A stretch of 37,699 bases of DNA from an uncultured Alteromonadales bacterium (GCA_937864365.1 CALMJT010000022.1:1-37699); one strand, 5' to 3'; shown: positions 1-10,769, numbered from the stretch's first letter. Program-made: numbers and translations. Notes: generated by a model not told the origin, from the sequence alone.

Positions 1-664
1 CCGCCGTTACCGGGCCGTCGCCGGTATCGTCCCACCAGCCGTCGTTGTTGGCGTATTGTTTGATAACGGGATTAGGGTCTTCGCTGCCAGCAATCCCAAG
101 CCCGCCAAGAACCAGTAGCCGACCGTCTGCATCGGTGCGCAATTCGCCCAAGGTATCGATCATTTCTTCGGTGGGGTACAGTAAACCCGCTGGGAAATTC
201 GCTCCTTGATAACCGCTCGGCACAGAGTTTCGGTCCATAGCGACGGGACCAATATTACTGCCCGAAATTTGCCGTGGGCCCGGATCGATAATCAGTTTCA
301 GACGATCGTTGCCGGTAATGTGCGCATTTCTCAGCGGATGATTACTGGAATAACCGTGCTCGCCTTCGTTGGTTGCAAACTCGTACCAACTGGATTTTTT
401 ATTGGCCATGTGTACGGTCCAGGTAATGGATTTTACACCCGGCGTGCTTAAGGTAATTTCTTGGCCGTCGTTGGCAAAAATTTTAAAACGAGCGGCTTGG
501 CGACACATACGACCTTGATCATCGCGAAAGTCGTTTTCGGTAAAGACGCTGCCATCTGGATTTATGGGTAACCCGCGGTAGGTTTCAGGGCCGATATAGA
601 ATTTTTCAGTTGCATTTCCAACGCGAGCAATACCGATTGGCGGATAAATTTTGTAGTCAGACAT
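1..664 (-). CDS. LodA/GoxA-like CTQ-dependent oxidase, N-terminal part (partial)
   Basis: The first 221 codons of a gene that runs off the left window edge. The translation begins MSDYKIYPPIGIARVGNA; the PPIGIARVGN segment near the N-terminus is the hallmark of the LodA/GoxA family of amino-acid or amine oxidases that carry a cysteine tryptophylquinone cofactor. Known members (marinocine/L-lysine 6-oxidase, glycine oxidase) are about 700 residues and release H2O2. The Cys and Trp that form the cofactor lie in the C-terminal half, outside this window, so activity and substrate cannot be judged. The start ATG has a GAAGGA ribosome site (minus strand, about 671-676). It follows the ferritin-like gene by 25 bp in the same direction, so the two are probably one operon. 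Family assignment is firm; substrate is unknown. Confidence 0.85.
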   Translation of the reverse strand, partial: MSDYKIYPPIGIARVGNATEKFYIGPETYRGLPINPDGSVFTENDFRDDQGRMCRQAARFKIFANDGQEITLSTPGVKSITWTVHMANKKSSWYEFATNEGEHGYSSNHPLRNAHITGNDRLKLIIDPGPRQISGSNIGPVAMDRNSVPSGYQGANFPAGLLYPTEEMIDTLGELRTDADGRLLVLGGLGIAGSEDPNPVIKQYANNDGWWDDTGDGPVTA

Positions 665-689
665 TATAAATTCCTTCTCGCTAAAGCGC

Positions 690-1895
690 TTATAGGTCTA
701 GCTTTTCGGTAATGGATAAGATTTCTTGGCAGCCGGCCAAGGCCGATTTAAGGTGCAGACGAATTTGATCTTCTTGTTGACCGTTGGCTAATTGATCCAT
801 GGTTTCTTGAAGACTGAGAGCAACCTGTTTTTGTTTTATCGATTCGTCGTTCACATAAACCCAAGCTGGTGCTGCGGTAGGTCCAACGGATGAATTGCCA
901 CCACTAAATGCCGGTGTTTGCATCAGCGAGCGTGCTAAACCGGGAAGTATACGATGCATAATCAATAGCACTACGCCAAAGTAAGGATCGGCCTCGCTGG
1001 CATTAAAAGATTTTTCGAACGCTCGCAGCATGATGCTGTATTGTTGATCGAACGTAGTGGCTAGCTGAATCGCGGTTGGGTTGGTGTAATCGTTGGTTAC
1101 TGGATTAGAAATAATTGGGTAGGTTTCGGGAAATACTTCCGGCTCTAAAGACACTTTTCGGAATTTAGCAAAATGACTGAGCTCGTAGGGCGTTCCTAAA
1201 ATTGGGCCATAGGTACCATCGGTTCGGTGCCCATAGTGATTGTAAGTACCCGTAGCTTCAAAAGGCACTAAAGGTGCTTCGGCAGGAACGGTACCTTCAC
1301 CTTGTTTAACAATTTCATTAACCGCTGTCATAAAAGATTCTTTATCGATAACCGGTTGTACATCGCCACCAAATTTACCGATGTAAATATCGGTGCGTTG
1401 TCGCCCAGGGCCCATATTCGTAAAAGGATTTTCAGGATAAGCCGTTACCGCATCCACAAACGCCGCATAAAGTTGCGCAATGCTGTCGTAATTATCACCT
1501 TGAGGTGGAGCGCCAAACTCAGCAGGGCTTTCTATTCCCGCAAAGACATCCCCAAATACAGACGGTGACGCTCTGAATAAACCAATATGTGGCGTGGTAT
1601 TTTGGTTCGCTTGCGGAAGATAACCCGGATAAATAGGTACCGCCGAATCGGTAAATTTAGGTAGCGCACCCAAAGCAACAATAATATTCGCCGCTTGATT
1701 AACATGAAACATTTCTTCAATGGCAACACTTCGCAATGCTTGATACGCATAACTGTTGGTGTTTGCAATGGAGTACAGCGCCGACAAATAAACAGGAATC
1801 GTAGAAAATTCGACCTGTAAAGCCAATTGGGCCGTCTGCTGTAAATCCGTCATTGTTGGAGCGTTAGATAATCTAGAAAAGAGTCCTTCAGTCAT
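690..1895 (-). CDS. Ferritin-like domain protein (PF12902 / VioB-RebD C-terminal type)
   Basis: A 401-residue protein with an N-terminal four-helix ferritin-like domain. The pattern is LQVEFSTIPVYL (Glu29) followed by AIEEMFHVNQAAN (Glu61-x-x-His64), typical of diiron or haem-like ligands in the family related to the iminophenyl-pyruvate dimer synthase domain of VioB/RebD. Further Glu/His-containing helices occur around ELSHFAKFRKV and LLIMHRILPGL. No signal peptide, so probably cytoplasmic. A GAGG ribosome site precedes the ATG. It is the first gene of a likely two-gene operon with the LodA-like oxidase. A role in maturing, protecting or feeding the oxidase, or oxidising its product, is inference; the direct sequence evidence is the fold signature and the gene pairing. 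Confidence 0.75.
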   Translation of the reverse strand: MTEGLFSRLSNAPTMTDLQQTAQLALQVEFSTIPVYLSALYSIANTNSYAYQALRSVAIEEMFHVNQAANIIVALGALPKFTDSAVPIYPGYLPQANQNTTPHIGLFRASPSVFGDVFAGIESPAEFGAPPQGDNYDSIAQLYAAFVDAVTAYPENPFTNMGPGRQRTDIYIGKFGGDVQPVIDKESFMTAVNEIVKQGEGTVPAEAPLVPFEATGTYNHYGHRTDGTYGPILGTPYELSHFAKFRKVSLEPEVFPETYPIISNPVTNDYTNPTAIQLATTFDQQYSIMLRAFEKSFNASEADPYFGVVLLIMHRILPGLARSLMQTPAFSGGNSSVGPTAAPAWVYVNDESIKQKQVALSLQETMDQLANGQQEDQIRLHLKSALAGCQEILSITEKLDL

Positions 1896-2762
1896 TTCGT
1901 CGCCTCTTGATTCGACATGGATAACCCTCTTTTTTATTGCAATTAAAATCGAGCAATTAACGAAGGAAGAAAATATGTGTATTTAAATAAAGGAAATTCT
2001 AATGCACGTAGAATTTCTGGTGAAAAAATGAAAATCCCTGAATCCGTTTTTTCTTTTGATTAAATCAGGGGCGAATTAAGCAAAAGCGCTTAAAACTTAA
2101 TTGTAGTCAGTAAAGTCTTTGTTAAATTACGTCTGGTGGTAAATTTTGAAAATTTATCTTTCTGACAAATAATCTACTAATAACAAAAAATATTTTTGTA
2201 AATGAATACTTTCAAATGTTGGTTTAGATATTAATGAGTGCATTAACTGAACAGTGCTTTGGTGTCGACGTTAATCGTGCTGATAACATAAGTCGTACCA
2301 AGCCATAGAAAATTCTGGGCTAATCAGAGGTTTCTATAAATAAAAATCTAAATGAATCAGGAGTGTGCTTAAAAATCCAATGTAATTATTATTGTCAATT
2401 TTTAATCAGCTTAATGGCTGGGCTTCTTTTTTTGGGTTGTTGTTTCAGGAAACTCTAATGGCTCAGAATTTTATTAAATAGTGTCGAAATTAACAGGTTG
2501 TTGAAACAGATATTGTTTGATTATTCAAGAGATATTTCTTTCGGTTTTCAAAAGATATTTCGATAGAAAGAAAAGAAATTTTCCGAGGGGAAAAAAGAGA
2601 AGGAATTAATCGGAATATGATTGTTTCTGATGTTCAGAAAAATATTTCGAATCTCGCGACACCCCTTGCCGAATGCCGGTATCAGGGGTGTCACGATGAC
2701 TCGATTGCAATAATTGTGGCGCAAAAAACAGCATTAAAAATTACGCAAATACATACATGCTG
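1896..2762. other. AT-rich intergenic region with decayed repeat fragments
   Basis: 867 bp without a convincing gene. It must hold the promoter of the minus-strand ferritin/LodA operon and the 3' end of the transporter operon. Positions 2320-2338 match one end of the palindromic repeat family found elsewhere in the window, and 2447-2460 resembles the other end. A short inverted repeat (CCCTGA at 2037-2042, TCAGGG at 2065-2070) is also present. The short plus-strand ORF reaching into 3000 is a shadow of the transporter gene. Confidence 0.5.
2658..2692 (-). terminator. Stem-loop downstream of MMPL transporter
   Basis: GACACCCCT (2658-2666) and AGGGGTGTC (2684-2692) form a perfect 9-bp stem with a 17-nt loop, about 70 bp past the transporter stop codon. 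There is no clear U-tract on the minus strand, so this may be a weak or factor-assisted terminator or an mRNA 3'-end stabiliser. Confidence 0.4.
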
Positions 2763-5117
2763 TTATGCGTTATTGGTAATTTTTTCTGGGTGTAATAATC
2801 GAGCAATTGCCGGTAATAAAATAAGCGCACCAAGCATGTTCCAGATAAACATAAAGGTTAACAAAATGCCCATGTCGGCTTGGAATTTAATGGGCGAGAA
2901 TACCCACAAGACCACGCCAATTGCCAATGTTAAACCTGTAAAGGCAACGGATTTACCCGTGCTTTGTAGGGTTTCTAAATACGCGTGCGCCAATGAGTGA
3001 CCTTGTTTTAAATAAGTCTGCATTTTTGAATAGATGTAAATACCGTAATCGACACCAATACCCACACCCAAAGCAATAACTGGCAAGGTCGCAACCTTAA
3101 CACCAATACCCAGTTGAGCCATTAATGCTTGGCAGAGAATAGAGGTAATTGCCAACGGTGCGATAATACAAATAACCGTGCGAATGGAGCGGAAGGTTAA
3201 TAAGCATAAAATACTTACTACCGAATATACCCAAATCAGCATTTCGTATTGGGCTTTTTCGATAACCTCATTGGTTGCCGCTTCAAAACCGGCTTTACCG
3301 GCGGCCATTAAAATATCAATACCGTCGGTTTTATTATTGTCGATAAATCCTTCAATGGCGGCGGTGATATCTTTTAGGGTTTCGGCTTTATGGTCATCCA
3401 AGAAAATAATTACCGGTAATAACGAGCAGCTGCTGTTCATTAATCCCGAAGGTACATAAGCCAGCGAGGCATTAATAACAAATTGGTTTCGGCTCACCGA
3501 TTGCCACTTTAAATTTCGCTCATTAAGACCGCTGGTAACCCGCTCAGATACATCGGCTAGCGAAATACTCGATTGCACACCGGGTATGCCTTCTAAATAA
3601 AATTGAAAGCGATCCACCAGCGACAGCGTATTAAAGCTTGAGCATTGATCGCTTTGTGTAGCCACCATAACCACAAATACATCGCTTGAGGTCGAATAGT
3701 TATCGCCAATAAATGCGTTGTCTTGGTTGTAGCGCGAATGTATTCGCAATTCGGGTGCGCCCTCATCAAGGTCACCAATTTTTATATCTTTGCCTAAATA
3801 CAAGCCGCCCACTAAAAATACCAACGCGGTAATAACGGCAATGCCAGCACCTTTGGGCGTGGCAAAAACAGACAATAGCTGCCAGCGAGTTTTTTGTTTG
3901 GCGATGGCTTTTTGCGCGCGTTTAATAGCAGTATTACCCACACCAAAAAAGCTCAGTAGCAACGGCAACAGCATTAAATTGGTTAAGACAATAACGGCAA
4001 CACCAATAGATGCCGTTACTGCAAGATCTTTAATGACCTGAATCTCAATCACCATTAGGGTGATAAAACCAATACCGTCGGAAATAAGCGCGGTTAAGCC
4101 GGGAATATAAATGGTTTTGAAGGCATGTTTTGCCGCTTCAATTTTGTCGTCGCCATTGGCCGAAGCAAGCGTCACGGTATTTACAATTTGCACACCGTGA
4201 CTTACGGCAATAGCAAACACCAAAAACGGCACTAGCATGGAGTAAGGATCAAGCCCGTAGCCCAAAATGTTCAAAATACCTAACTGCCAAATTACGGCAA
4301 TCAGCGAGCAAATCAGCGGAAAAATAGTGCCGGCAATACTGCGCGAATAAATAAACAGCAACACCAAGGTGATGACAATGGCGATGGCAAAAAATATCGC
4401 AACCTCTACGGCGCCTGCAATTAAATCACCAATGATTTTTGCAAAGCCGGTGATGTGAATATCAATAGCATTAGAGCTGTATTTATCGCGCACCAAGGTT
4501 TCTAATTGTTCAGAAAACACTTGGTAATCGAGTTTTTCGCCGGTATCGGGATTTTTATCAAACAGGGGTACCTGAATCATGGCCGAGCGAAAATTATTCG
4601 CCACCAAAATACCAACCTGACCAGAGCGTAAAATATTGGTGCGGATGTCTTCTAAACTTTGTTCAGAACCGTCGTAGCTGTCGGGAATAACTGGCCCGCC
4701 CACAAAGCCCTCTTCGGTAACTTCTGTCCAGCGTACGTTAGGTGTCCAAATGGATTTTAATGACGAGCGATCAACACCGGGAATAAAAAATAATTCATCG
4801 GTCACTTGCTTTAAAATTTCTTGGAATTCGGCGGTAAAAATATCGCCATCTTTTGCGGCAACAACAACATTGATGCTGTTGCCCAATCCCGATAAATCAT
4901 CGCGATAACGTAAATAATTCTCAACATAGGGATGCGACGACGGAATCATTTTTACAAAACTGGCATCTGGGCGAATTTGTGTTGCCTGCCAGCCAAGTAC
5001 GAGAGTAATAATTGCAAATAAGGCTAAAACAAATTTGCGATAATTAAATAAAAGATATTCTGCGAGCTTTTCGCTGGCTTGAAACGGCCACAACAGCGCT
5101 GCCGACAAAGACTTCAT
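2763..5117 (-). CDS. RND superfamily transporter, MMPL type
   Basis: A 784-residue inner-membrane protein. It has the RND/MMPL layout: a first helix at about residues 28-48, a large periplasmic loop, a block of five helices, then the same arrangement repeated. The second block contains GVGIGVDYGIYIYSK, the Asp-containing helix typical of proton-coupled MMPL/sterol-sensing-like transporters, and the first block has FLVFAIAVSHGVQIVN. At this length it is a single-subunit exporter rather than an AcrB-type pump; no adaptor or TolC partner is present. Its start overlaps the upstream Ycf48-like gene by one base (TAATG), so they are translationally coupled. Homologous transporters are often found with DUF1302, DUF1329 and Ycf48-like genes in gammaproteobacteria, and a hydrophobic or lipid substrate is a plausible inference. 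Confidence 0.88.
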   Translation of the reverse strand: MKSLSAALLWPFQASEKLAEYLLFNYRKFVLALFAIITLVLGWQATQIRPDASFVKMIPSSHPYVENYLRYRDDLSGLGNSINVVVAAKDGDIFTAEFQEILKQVTDELFFIPGVDRSSLKSIWTPNVRWTEVTEEGFVGGPVIPDSYDGSEQSLEDIRTNILRSGQVGILVANNFRSAMIQVPLFDKNPDTGEKLDYQVFSEQLETLVRDKYSSNAIDIHITGFAKIIGDLIAGAVEVAIFFAIAIVITLVLLFIYSRSIAGTIFPLICSLIAVIWQLGILNILGYGLDPYSMLVPFLVFAIAVSHGVQIVNTVTLASANGDDKIEAAKHAFKTIYIPGLTALISDGIGFITLMVIEIQVIKDLAVTASIGVAVIVLTNLMLLPLLLSFFGVGNTAIKRAQKAIAKQKTRWQLLSVFATPKGAGIAVITALVFLVGGLYLGKDIKIGDLDEGAPELRIHSRYNQDNAFIGDNYSTSSDVFVVMVATQSDQCSSFNTLSLVDRFQFYLEGIPGVQSSISLADVSERVTSGLNERNLKWQSVSRNQFVINASLAYVPSGLMNSSCSLLPVIIFLDDHKAETLKDITAAIEGFIDNNKTDGIDILMAAGKAGFEAATNEVIEKAQYEMLIWVYSVVSILCLLTFRSIRTVICIIAPLAITSILCQALMAQLGIGVKVATLPVIALGVGIGVDYGIYIYSKMQTYLKQGHSLAHAYLETLQSTGKSVAFTGLTLAIGVVLWVFSPIKFQADMGILLTFMFIWNMLGALILLPAIARLLHPEKITNNA

Positions 5118-6202
5118 TATAATTCCCCAGCAGCAATTTGATTTTTAGTGAGAGCAATACGTTCAACACCGGCCTCGCCGGTGACAATCAAATAATCACC
5201 CGCAATCGATACCGATGAAAACGAGCGCAATTCACGGTTACCCACTTGGTGAAAATCGTCACCGTCTTGTTTTAAAACCACACCGCCTTGGCCGACCAGA
5301 ATTAATTCATTATTGGCTACCGTCGCATCACTGATGGTTGCTTCTGTGGGTAGGTCGATGGTTTGCCACTCTTGGTTGTTTTCATCAAAACGAAAGGCGT
5401 TACCGCGTAAACCAAAAATATACAAAGAATCGGTTTCTGCGGCGGCAAAGAATGAGCCTTGGTAGGGCGAGTCTAGCTCGTACCAGTTTGCTCCGTCGTC
5501 GTCGCTTGCCAATAACAAACCGGCTTCACCAAGAAGTACTAAACGCCCGGAAGTTTGTTGATAAATACGATTCAGATGCAAGCCGTCTGGGTTTGGCAGG
5601 CTAAAGCCGCGATGTTGCCAGTTTTCACCACCGTTTTGGGTCTCAAGCATCATACCGTAGGCGCCAATTAGGAAGCCGTGCTGGGGGGTAATGAACAATA
5701 AATCCAGCACCGGTGAGCTTGGCCCTTCTTCAAGCGCAAGCTCTGCATCTTCAAGCTTATAACCCAACTCTTCGCGCACAAAGTCGTCGGTTTCGACTGT
5801 GATGGCGTATTCTAAGGATTCGATATTCAACGCAAGAATGTCTGCTCCCGTAAGCACGGTACGCCAAGAAGTACCGCCATCGACGGATTTTAAGACTACG
5901 CCGTCATGCCCGGCTGCCCATGCCGTGCTGTCGTCGGAGAATTTCACCGTGGTGAGTAACACGCTTGAAGGCACAGGTGCTTGTTCCCAGCTGTCTCCAG
6001 CGTTGTTTGAGGTAAGAATGACTCCCTGTTCACCCACGGCGATACGCCGCTCATTTTGTGCCGCCTGAGCCAGTAACAGCGCCTGTTCAACCTTGGCGTG
6101 TTCTATTGCAGGTTGCTGAATGCGGTCGGCGAGTAATTGTGGTGATTGGATGAGAATAACTGTCGTACAAAAAAGCTGTACGAGTTTGGATTTCGGTAAC
6201 AT
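5117..6202 (-). CDS. Exported Ycf48/BNR-like beta-propeller protein
   Basis: About 361 residues from the chosen start. The reading frame extends upstream to 6268, but the ATG at 6202 is preferred because an AAAGG ribosome site (6210-6214) precedes it and it begins directly with a signal peptide (MLPKSKLVQLFCTTVILIQ...LLA). The rest consists of repeated blade motifs such as SNNAGDSWEQ, SVDGGTSWR, TQNGGENWQHRG and SDDDGANWYEL, i.e. the BNR/Asp-box-like repeats of the Ycf48 family. Ycf48 itself assists photosystem II assembly, but this is a non-photosynthetic setting, so the function is only that of a periplasmic propeller protein likely working with the adjacent MMPL transporter, to which it is translationally coupled. 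Confidence 0.8.
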   Translation of the reverse strand: MLPKSKLVQLFCTTVILIQSPQLLADRIQQPAIEHAKVEQALLLAQAAQNERRIAVGEQGVILTSNNAGDSWEQAPVPSSVLLTTVKFSDDSTAWAAGHDGVVLKSVDGGTSWRTVLTGADILALNIESLEYAITVETDDFVREELGYKLEDAELALEEGPSSPVLDLLFITPQHGFLIGAYGMMLETQNGGENWQHRGFSLPNPDGLHLNRIYQQTSGRLVLLGEAGLLLASDDDGANWYELDSPYQGSFFAAAETDSLYIFGLRGNAFRFDENNQEWQTIDLPTEATISDATVANNELILVGQGGVVLKQDGDDFHQVGNRELRSFSSVSIAGDYLIVTGEAGVERIALTKNQIAAGEL

Positions 6203-6574
6203 TGAATAACCTTTAATTATTGTTATTGGCATCGATTTACCGGTGCTTAAATTGGATCGTAAATTCAAGATAAACCAGAAAAAACATCAATTTAGACAAC
6301 GGTTTTATGACTCAAAGCTTGCGATATTAGATGTCGTTACGCCAATAACAAAACATACCAGTTTTGCTGACAAAATATTTCAGTCGGTTGAAAAGCCCAA
6401 CAGTGTAAGGGAAAACAGTTTTGGAGAATTCCTGTAAATTTCCTTCATATCGATGCAAATCAAAAAAACGATTTGGCAATATCGACGAAACAACCTTAAA
6501 AACACGTAACCGCGTACTACAGGTTTGAGATTGGTATGTTGGAAATCCGCTGAGTACGGAGTTTTAAAGAATCG
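6203..6574. other. Intergenic region upstream of the Ycf48/MMPL operon
   Basis: 372 bp with no supported gene. It carries the promoter of the minus-strand Ycf48/MMPL operon and the 3' end of the GNAT gene. A 64-codon plus-strand ORF here has no family features and overlaps the upstream reading frame; I do not call it. No clear terminator was seen. Confidence 0.4.
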
Positions 6575-7045
6575 CTAGTGATGTGCGGTGCTGTAGGTAT
6601 AAAAATGCCAAACACGCTGCTGGGCATCAAGGGAGTTATAGAGCGCTTGAGCTAGGCTATTATCCGGCGCCGTTACCCACTGTAATCGTGTCGCGCCGTG
6701 TTTGGCCGCGTATTGTCGAGCGTGTTCGATTAGGGCTCGGCCAACGCCCTTGCTGCGAGATTCTGCAAGCGTGTACAAATCATTAAGCACGCCAACCTTT
6801 GCCGCAATGGTGGAAGAAAAGGTCAGATAAACCGTGGCAAAACCTAAAACCCGATTGGTTTCGTTATCGCGGTATAAAAACTGGCAGCCCGCCGGATTAG
6901 CCTCACCAAACTGAGCAAAAAACTCGGCGTTTTTCGCGTCAGAAATATCCGCAATTTTATAAAACTCTTGGTATTGGCGAATTAAGGGTAAGACTTCTGG
7001 TAGGGTTTGGGCAGATACGGCTTCGATCATAACAATAATTTCCAT
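6575..7045 (-). CDS. GNAT-family N-acetyltransferase
   Basis: Up to 156 residues. It has the Gcn5-related acetyltransferase fold signature: the strand VGVLNDLYTLAES followed by the acetyl-CoA pyrophosphate loop R-SKGVGRALIEHA (motif A, about residues 89-110), then LQWVTAPDNSLAQALYNSL (motif B, where the substrate/CoA helix ends). The fifth codon after the first ATG leads to a second ATG at 7030; that start (MIEAVSAQTL) fits the family better and has a GGA upstream, so the true protein may be 151 residues. The acceptor cannot be told from the sequence: this subgroup includes amine, amino-acid and protein acetyltransferases. It stands alone, 218 bp from fadH. Confidence 0.8.
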   Translation of the reverse strand: MEIIVMIEAVSAQTLPEVLPLIRQYQEFYKIADISDAKNAEFFAQFGEANPAGCQFLYRDNETNRVLGFATVYLTFSSTIAAKVGVLNDLYTLAESRSKGVGRALIEHARQYAAKHGATRLQWVTAPDNSLAQALYNSLDAQQRVWHFYTYSTAHH

Positions 7046-7185
7046 TCAGACTTAAAACGTTGTTAAGAGCAAAGATTTACGAACAAACTGTTGAGAACAA
7101 ATTGCCGACAACAACAATACTGATAGAACCCAATATACCGTTATGAGCCGTATTTTTCGATGCAAAATCAAGACATTACGACAAA

Positions 7186-7224
7186 GCTCCGGTTTATTCA
7201 CATCTCGATGGAATGAACCGGAGC
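7186..7224 (-). terminator. Strong stem-loop downstream of fadH
   Basis: GCTCCGGTTTATTC (7186-7199) pairs with GAATGAACCGGAGC (7211-7224), 13 of 14 bases, around an 11-nt loop, 40 bp after the fadH stop. On the minus strand it is followed by CTTTGTCG, a weak U-tract, so it is a likely fadH transcription terminator. Confidence 0.6.
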
Positions 7225-7263
7225 ATTTAGTGGCTAGATATCTGCGCAAAGGCGGGTGTGTTT

Positions 7264-9330
<2,067 letters not shown>

Positions 9331-9366
9331 TTATTGTTATGTGTGCGAGTCGAAGATGAATCTATC

Positions 9367-9379
9367 TAGACGCTGTCAA
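9367..9379. promoter_or_regulatory. Putative TetR operator, site 1
   Basis: TAGACGCTGTCAA, a one-mismatch copy of the palindrome TTGAC-GCT-GTCAA at site 2. It sits inside a larger inverted repeat, AATCTATCT (9359-9367) and AGATAGATT (9379-9387), and overlaps the proposed fadH -10 box (minus strand 9378-9383). Confidence 0.6.
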
Positions 9380-9406
9380 GATAGATTTCAATTTTGACGC
9401 TGTCAA
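9378..9406 (-). promoter_or_regulatory. Putative fadH promoter
   Basis: On the minus strand a perfect -35 box TTGACA (9401-9406), a 17-nt spacer, and TATCTT (9378-9383) as the -10. Both boxes are covered by the two palindromes, which fits repression by the divergent TetR protein. Inferred from sequence only. Confidence 0.5.
9394..9406. promoter_or_regulatory. Putative TetR operator, site 2
   Basis: TTGACGCTGTCAA is a perfect 13-bp palindrome (arms TTGAC/GTCAA, centre GCT). Its centre is 27 bp from that of site 1. It overlaps the -35 boxes of both fadH (minus) and the TetR gene (plus, TTGACG at 9394-9399), a typical arrangement for an autoregulating divergent TetR repressor. Confidence 0.65.
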
Positions 9407-9428
9407 GATGTACTGATAAATTCCCGCC

Positions 9429-10031
9429 ATGACCACTAAACCCTACCATCACGGCGACCTACGCCAAACGCTTCTACTCACCGCTACGGACATCATTGCC
9501 GAAGGCGGCATAGAGAGCCTATCGATTCGTAAACTGGCCGAACGCGCCGAGGTTTCACGAACCGCGCCCTATCATCACTTTAAAGACAAAAATGCACTGT
9601 TGTGCGCGATTGCCGAGCAAGGATTTTTAAATCAAAACCAATTGGTAGAACAAGCCGTTCTAGAAACCCAAGCGCTATCGCCGCAACAAGCGTTCGAGCA
9701 TTACGTGCTGGTGTACATCAACTTCGCCGAACAAAATCAGCAAACCTACGATTTAATGTACGGCCGCGACATATGGAAAACCGGCAACGCCAGCGAATCG
9801 CTACAAAAAATTGCCTACAACAGCTTTCAAGTATGGTTAAAGTGGATTGAACAACTGCAAAACCAAAAACTGTTCGACCAACAACTACCAACCCTAAGAA
9901 TCGCCCAAGCCACCTGGGCATCACTACACGGCCTATGTAGATTATTTATCGACGGCATATACATCAACCGCGAAGACTTCGAAGCCATCGCCAAAACCAC
10001 TGTGCAACTGTTAATAAATCAACATCGTTAA
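9429..10031 (+). CDS. TetR-family transcriptional regulator
   Basis: 200 residues. The N-terminal TetR_N helix-turn-helix is clear: HGDLRQTLLLTATDIIAEGG, then LSIRKLAERAEVSRTAPYHHFKDKNALL (recognition helix around residues 36-50). The C-terminal ligand-binding domain is all-helical and of the TetR_C_33/WHG-like type. There is no obvious ribosome site before the ATG, and a plausible promoter (TTGACG 9394-9399, 17-nt spacer, TAAATT 9417-9422) would place the transcript start at or within a few bases of the ATG, so the mRNA may be leaderless. Divergent from fadH; it probably represses both fadH and itself in response to an acyl-CoA or fatty acid, which is inference from context. Confidence 0.88.
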   Translation: MTTKPYHHGDLRQTLLLTATDIIAEGGIESLSIRKLAERAEVSRTAPYHHFKDKNALLCAIAEQGFLNQNQLVEQAVLETQALSPQQAFEHYVLVYINFAEQNQQTYDLMYGRDIWKTGNASESLQKIAYNSFQVWLKWIEQLQNQKLFDQQLPTLRIAQATWASLHGLCRLFIDGIYINREDFEAIAKTTVQLLINQHR

Positions 10032-10496
10032 AATGTATTTTCAATTGTAATAATGTTAAAAACTTCGGATTAACTCTTAAGTGATTTGATTTGAGGAATA
10101 AATTGAAAATACAACATCTCGTAATTTTCATAAAAAATCTGATTTAAAATTAACAAAAATTGTTTTTGAGCTTTTCTGCCAGAATTTCCATGGCCATAAA
10201 TTTTAAAAATAAAAGATTTTTATAAAAACAAAAAATCTTTGAAAAGTTGGGTGTTTTATAAAAATAAAAACGTTAAATAACCAATCACTCGTTTATTGCA
10301 AAACGACGCAAAAAACCATAAAAATGAATAATGCGCCAAATAGCTACAAACATTGACCTTGTAAGACTTTCGAGATAGCGTTCAGAAAAAATTATCTGAG
10401 ATAGATATCACCATGACACTAAATTCCGGAAAGCGTCGTTAAGATTTCTATTAAACTGTTACGCGCTCAACTCGAGCATCGAACAAGGAAGGAACT
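10032..10496. other. AT-rich intergenic region with a 13-bp inverted repeat
   Basis: 465 bp with no gene. TGTATTTTCAATT (10034-10046) and AATTGAAAATACA (10101-10113) are a perfect 13-bp inverted repeat enclosing 54 bp, just after the TetR stop codon. The remainder is A/T homopolymer-rich with repeated TTTTATAAAAA-like words and the promoter of the next gene. Confidence 0.5.
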
Positions 10497-10769
10497 ATGA
10501 GCAATAATGATAATGTTGAACTAGAGCTAGCCCACTCAAAAGAACGAGGTCTGTCTCTAAAGGCTAAGGGTGCAGGTATAATCATATTGTTGACCCTCAC
10601 TATTGGCGGGATTGTATTCCTTTCTTATATTGCAGCCACAACAGAGTCCAAGAATGGCTTTATTGTCATGGCGCCAATTATGTTCCTGCTTTATCTCTCG
10701 TACTCTTTGATTGCAATAATGGGCACTATGTTCACGGATGAGGTCTGGTACGTAAAAGACCCAGATTAA
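10497..10769 (+). CDS. Small two-helix membrane protein, unknown
   Basis: 90 residues, preceded by a good ribosome site (AAGGAAGG, spacing about 4). After a charged N-terminus (MSNNDNVELELAHSKERG) there are two predicted membrane helices, about residues 25-46 (GAGIIILLTLTIGGIVFLSYI) split by a short polar turn from about 55-78 (FIVMAPIMFLLYLSYSLIAIM), ending with an acidic tail. I recognise no family. It opens an accessory block of small genes on the plus strand. Confidence 0.6.
   Translation: MSNNDNVELELAHSKERGLSLKAKGAGIIILLTLTIGGIVFLSYIAATTESKNGFIVMAPIMFLLYLSYSLIAIMGTMFTDEVWYVKDPD

Noticed and set aside
206-451. Plus-strand open frame inside the LodA-like gene
   Set aside because: It is a shadow of the minus-strand gene with a PPIGIARVGN family motif; the same holds for most other short frames inside known genes.
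2617-3000. 127-codon plus-strand ORF at the transporter 3' end
   Set aside because: Most of it lies opposite the MMPL coding sequence, so it is a shadow frame.
6243-6437. 64-codon plus-strand ORF upstream of the GNAT gene
   Set aside because: No ribosome site, no family features, AT-rich, and it overlaps the frame of the Ycf48-like gene's upstream extension.
7052-7249. 65-codon minus-strand ORF between GNAT and fadH
   Set aside because: It runs through the strong fadH terminator hairpin and has no family features.
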